This document shows, in pieces, positions 37,384 to 39,433 of a stretch of DNA of 39,433 nucleotides; within the stretch, counting starts at the first letter, position 1, and each line of letters starts with the position of its first letter. The position numbers and the translations under genes are program-made. The notes under the pieces were generated by a model that saw only the letters and a list, made by a program, of their open reading frames with translations, was not told the DNA's origin and did no database searches. Source of the DNA: Candidatus Omnitrophota bacterium (GTDB lineage Bacteria; Omnitrophota; Gorgyraeia; Gygaellales; Profunditerraquicolaceae); the NCBI GenBank assembly GCA_030693145.1, contig JAUYBI010000056.1:1-39433 (forward strand), in the 5' to 3' direction.

Positions 37384-37413
37384 GCCCATGGTTCGACAGG
37401 CTCACCATCGGGC
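37384..37413. repeat. Dispersed hairpin repeat
   Basis: GCCCATGGT and ACCATCGGGC flank TCGACAGGCTC. This is a widespread intergenic repeat type (TTCGACAGGCTCACCA) seen in many genomes; it lies just before the tRNA gene. Confidence 0.5.
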
Positions 37414-37430
37414 GGTTGATATTAAAATTG

Positions 37431-37504
37431 GCGCCCATAGCTCAATTGGATAGAGCACCAGCCTACGGAGCTGGTTGTTGCTGGTTCGACCCCAGCTGGG
37501 CGCA
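37431..37504 (+). tRNA. tRNA-Arg (anticodon ACG)
   Basis: Cloverleaf: acceptor GCGCCCA / TGGGCGC, D arm with AGCTCAATTGGATAGAGC, anticodon stem CCAGC-CTACGGA-GCTGG (anticodon ACG, read as ICG after deamination), T arm GCTGG-TTCGACC-CCAGC, discriminator A. CCA is not encoded. A T-run follows directly and can terminate the transcript. Confidence 0.95.
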
Positions 37505-37524
37505 TTTTTTTTGAGGAGGCAAAA

Positions 37525-38718
37525 ATGCGCAAGCATGTTTTAATTGATTTCATGATTATGGCCATAATATTTAGCTCAGGCTGTACGCATAAAGAGATGT
37601 ATAATTCGAGCACAAACGGCGTTACGGATAATGAGATTGTCATTGGTTCTTCGGCGGCCTTAGAAGGAGAGGCGGGTTTTTTGGGTACTCAGCTAATTCA
37701 TGGCTCTTTAGCGTATCTAAATGAAATTAATGCGCAAGGGGGTATTCACGGGAGGAAGATTAGGCTGATTAGCTATGATGACCAATATGATCCGTCAAAA
37801 ACAGTTACCAATACCCAGCATTTGATCAATACAGATAAAGTTTTTGCTTTGTTTGATTATGTGGGGACCCCGACTACTGTCAAGATAATTGATCTTGTGC
37901 ACCAGGCAGAGATACCTTTGCTGGGCCTTTTCACGGGGGCCGAAGACCTAAGAACGCCGTTTAGGCCGTATATATTTAACATCAGAGATTCTTATTATGC
38001 TGAGGCAGAAGCCGCGGTCAGCTATTTTGTGGATACATTGGGCTTTAAAAAAATAGCGGTGATGTATCAGGAGGATGATTTTGGTTTAGCGGTTCTTTCG
38101 GGAATTCAGCTGGCGCTGGAAAGAAGAAATATGGCGTTGGCGGCGACAGAGACCTATGTCCGGGGGACGACGGATGTAGAAAACGCGATGCGCGCGATTA
38201 AACCCAGCGGCGCTGAAGCGGTGATGATGGTGGGGACATATCGGCCGCTGGCAAAGTTTATCAAGATAGCGCAAGATGAGGGGTTTAGCCCTTATTTTCA
38301 CTCCGTATCATTTGTTGGCCTGGAGCCATTTGCTAAAGAGCTTACGGATAAACAAAAAATAAATCCATCGGTATTGAATAAAATTATTGTCACTCAGGTG
38401 GTTCCTTCTCCTTTTTCGTTAAATTTGCCGTGCGTGAAAGAATATAGAGAATTGATAAAAAAATATTATCCGCTTGATGAGCCGAACTCCGTTGCCCTGG
38501 AAGGTTTTATAAACGCCAAAGTCATGGTCGAGGCGTTAGAAAGAGCGGGAAAGAGCTTAAGTAGAGAAAAATTTATGGGGGCACTGGAAGGAATGCATAA
38601 TTTTGATATCGGTATCGGAAAGCAGTTATCATTTGACACGCTAAATCATCAGGGTTTAAAAGGTGTTTACTACATAATCATTACGGAAAACGGGTCCTAT
38701 ATCATGGTGGGCTCCTAA
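37525..38718 (+). CDS. Branched-chain-amino-acid-type periplasmic binding lipoprotein
   Basis: 397 residues, Peripla_BP_6 (LivJ/receptor ligand-binding) fold. The lipoprotein signal is MAIIFSSGC (Cys20), followed by a Ser/Asn-rich tether. NEIVIGSSAALEGEAG is the first strand-loop, GGIHGRKIRLISYDDQYDP the second, and FKKIAVMYQEDDFGLAV with GADAVMM-like strands forms the second lobe. It binds an amino acid, amide or similar small ligand. No permease or ATPase genes follow; instead a Cache/HAMP sensor starts 18 bases later, so the protein may feed a signalling pathway. A GGAGG site precedes the start, eight bases after the tRNA T-run. Confidence 0.88.
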   Translation: MRKHVLIDFMIMAIIFSSGCTHKEMYNSSTNGVTDNEIVIGSSAALEGEAGFLGTQLIHGSLAYLNEINAQGGIHGRKIRLISYDDQYDPSKTVTNTQHLINTDKVFALFDYVGTPTTVKIIDLVHQAEIPLLGLFTGAEDLRTPFRPYIFNIRDSYYAEAEAAVSYFVDTLGFKKIAVMYQEDDFGLAVLSGIQLALERRNMALAATETYVRGTTDVENAMRAIKPSGAEAVMMVGTYRPLAKFIKIAQDEGFSPYFHSVSFVGLEPFAKELTDKQKINPSVLNKIIVTQVVPSPFSLNLPCVKEYRELIKKYYPLDEPNSVALEGFINAKVMVEALERAGKSLSREKFMGALEGMHNFDIGIGKQLSFDTLNHQGLKGVYYIIITENGSYIMVGS

Positions 38719-38736
38719 AAATACGGGATAGCGAAG

Positions 38737-39433
38737 ATGAAATTATGGCTTAAAATTTTCTTAGGTATTGTTGCGGTTATACTTTTCTTATCCGCAATAA
38801 ATATATTCTTTTCCTATAAGGTGGCGGAAAATAGCCGTGTCCGGGATATGAAAACCACGGAAGTCTTATTTGCCAAAAGCCTTGCCCTTCGTTTCTTCAG
38901 GGATATAGCGGAAAATAGAAATATTAAGCTGACCGATGCTTTGTTCGAGGAAAAAAGATTAAGAGAAGAAAAAGTAGAATATATCCTGGTTTTTGACAAG
39001 AAAGGGTATTTGCTGGCTTATACTTATTTGGGTGAGATGCCTAAACAGCTCTTAAGATTGAACAATGTTTTTGACGCTAAAAATAAATACAGAATAGAGC
39101 GAATAGAAAATAAGGAAGTTAGTGTTTATGATGTAGCTGTCCCGGTAATGGAGGGTATTGCGCAGGTCGGTACTATTCATGTAGGTGTTAGACTTTCTTT
39201 CCTGCGGAGAGCTGCTAAAGCAACAGCTGAGGCATTAATTATTATATTGTTGATTTCTTCCCTCCTGGGAATCTTGGTTGCTTTGATAATAGCTAGTTTC
39301 ATCGTCAGGCCGATCAATAAACTCACAAAAGCTGCTCTGGAAATTAGCAGAGGCAATTTATCCGCAAGGATAGAGGTTAGTTCTAAAGATGAAGTAGGCA
39401 GTTTAGGGGTTGCCTTTAACCAAATGGCCCAGG
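38737..39433 (+). CDS. Membrane sensor with extracytoplasmic domain and HAMP (3' end outside window)
   Basis: 232 residues in window. TM1 (about 5-27) is followed by a 140-residue periplasmic sensor domain of Cache-like pattern (EEKVEYILVFDKKGYLLAYT, DVAVPVMEGIAQVGTIHVGV), TM2 (about 160-183) and a HAMP domain (IVRPINKLTKAALEISRGN, KDEVGSLGVAFNQMAQ). What follows HAMP is beyond the window; a histidine kinase, cyclase or methyl-accepting domain are all possible. It is likely co-transcribed with the binding lipoprotein upstream. Confidence 0.85.
   Translation, partial: MKLWLKIFLGIVAVILFLSAINIFFSYKVAENSRVRDMKTTEVLFAKSLALRFFRDIAENRNIKLTDALFEEKRLREEKVEYILVFDKKGYLLAYTYLGEMPKQLLRLNNVFDAKNKYRIERIENKEVSVYDVAVPVMEGIAQVGTIHVGVRLSFLRRAAKATAEALIIILLISSLLGILVALIIASFIVRPINKLTKAALEISRGNLSARIEVSSKDEVGSLGVAFNQMAQ

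Overview
The window looks like chromosomal DNA of a Gram-negative bacterium from an uncultured lineage. The envelope genes support this: a MarR-controlled TolC/adaptor/RND efflux operon, type IV pilin-like genes, and a lipoprotein binding protein beside a HAMP-type sensor. The style (moderate to low GC, many accessory genes, small palindromic repeats inside and between genes) resembles metagenome-derived candidate phyla such as Omnitrophota. That assignment is inference; no 16S rRNA or ribosomal protein gene is present to settle it.

Positions 1-13,000 are an accessory, defence-island-like zone. It holds a membrane protein with a superinfection-immunity-type small protein, a three-gene cassette ending in a caspase/CHAT-like cysteine peptidase behind a consensus sigma70 promoter, an excisionase-type HTH gene with a YhcG/DUF1016 nuclease, a second YhcG paralogue, a BRO-N gene, a RhuM gene, a DUF1353 gene, a pRiA4b Orf3-like gene and a Cys-rich protein. 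Between them lie many gene remnants: TRL-like, AAA/Fic-type winged helix, uracil-DNA glycosylase, DUF2130 twice, and RhuM. A related leader of about 75 bp precedes three unrelated genes of this zone and its neighbour (BRO-N, YhcG, DinD).

Positions 13,000-23,500 mix a divergent histidine kinase/receiver pair, a secreted OB-like protein, a trypsin-like remnant, a truncated dinD, a secreted PLD-like protein, a GC-rich hairpin-dense non-coding block, aroD, a group II intron 3' remnant, a lipid methyltransferase-like gene, AbiEi and excisionase remnants, and a HipBST-like three-part toxin-antitoxin operon. The last has a promoter studded with dyad operators.

Positions 23,500-39,433 are more ordinary chromosome: a second kinase/receiver pair, marR-tolC-adaptor-RND, three pilin-type genes, an RRM RNA-binding protein overlapping an Smr-like gene, glycogen phosphorylase, a PilZ protein, tRNA-Arg(ACG), and a branched-chain-amino-acid-type binding lipoprotein next to a Cache/HAMP sensor cut by the window end. 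Composite palindromic elements (outer arms GGGGACGGTTCTATTTTT / AAAAATAGAACCGTCCCC, often around an inner palindrome centred on GTTTAAAC) sit between these genes. They also sit in frame inside the tolC-like, adaptor and PLD genes, and are the most striking sequence-level feature of the window.
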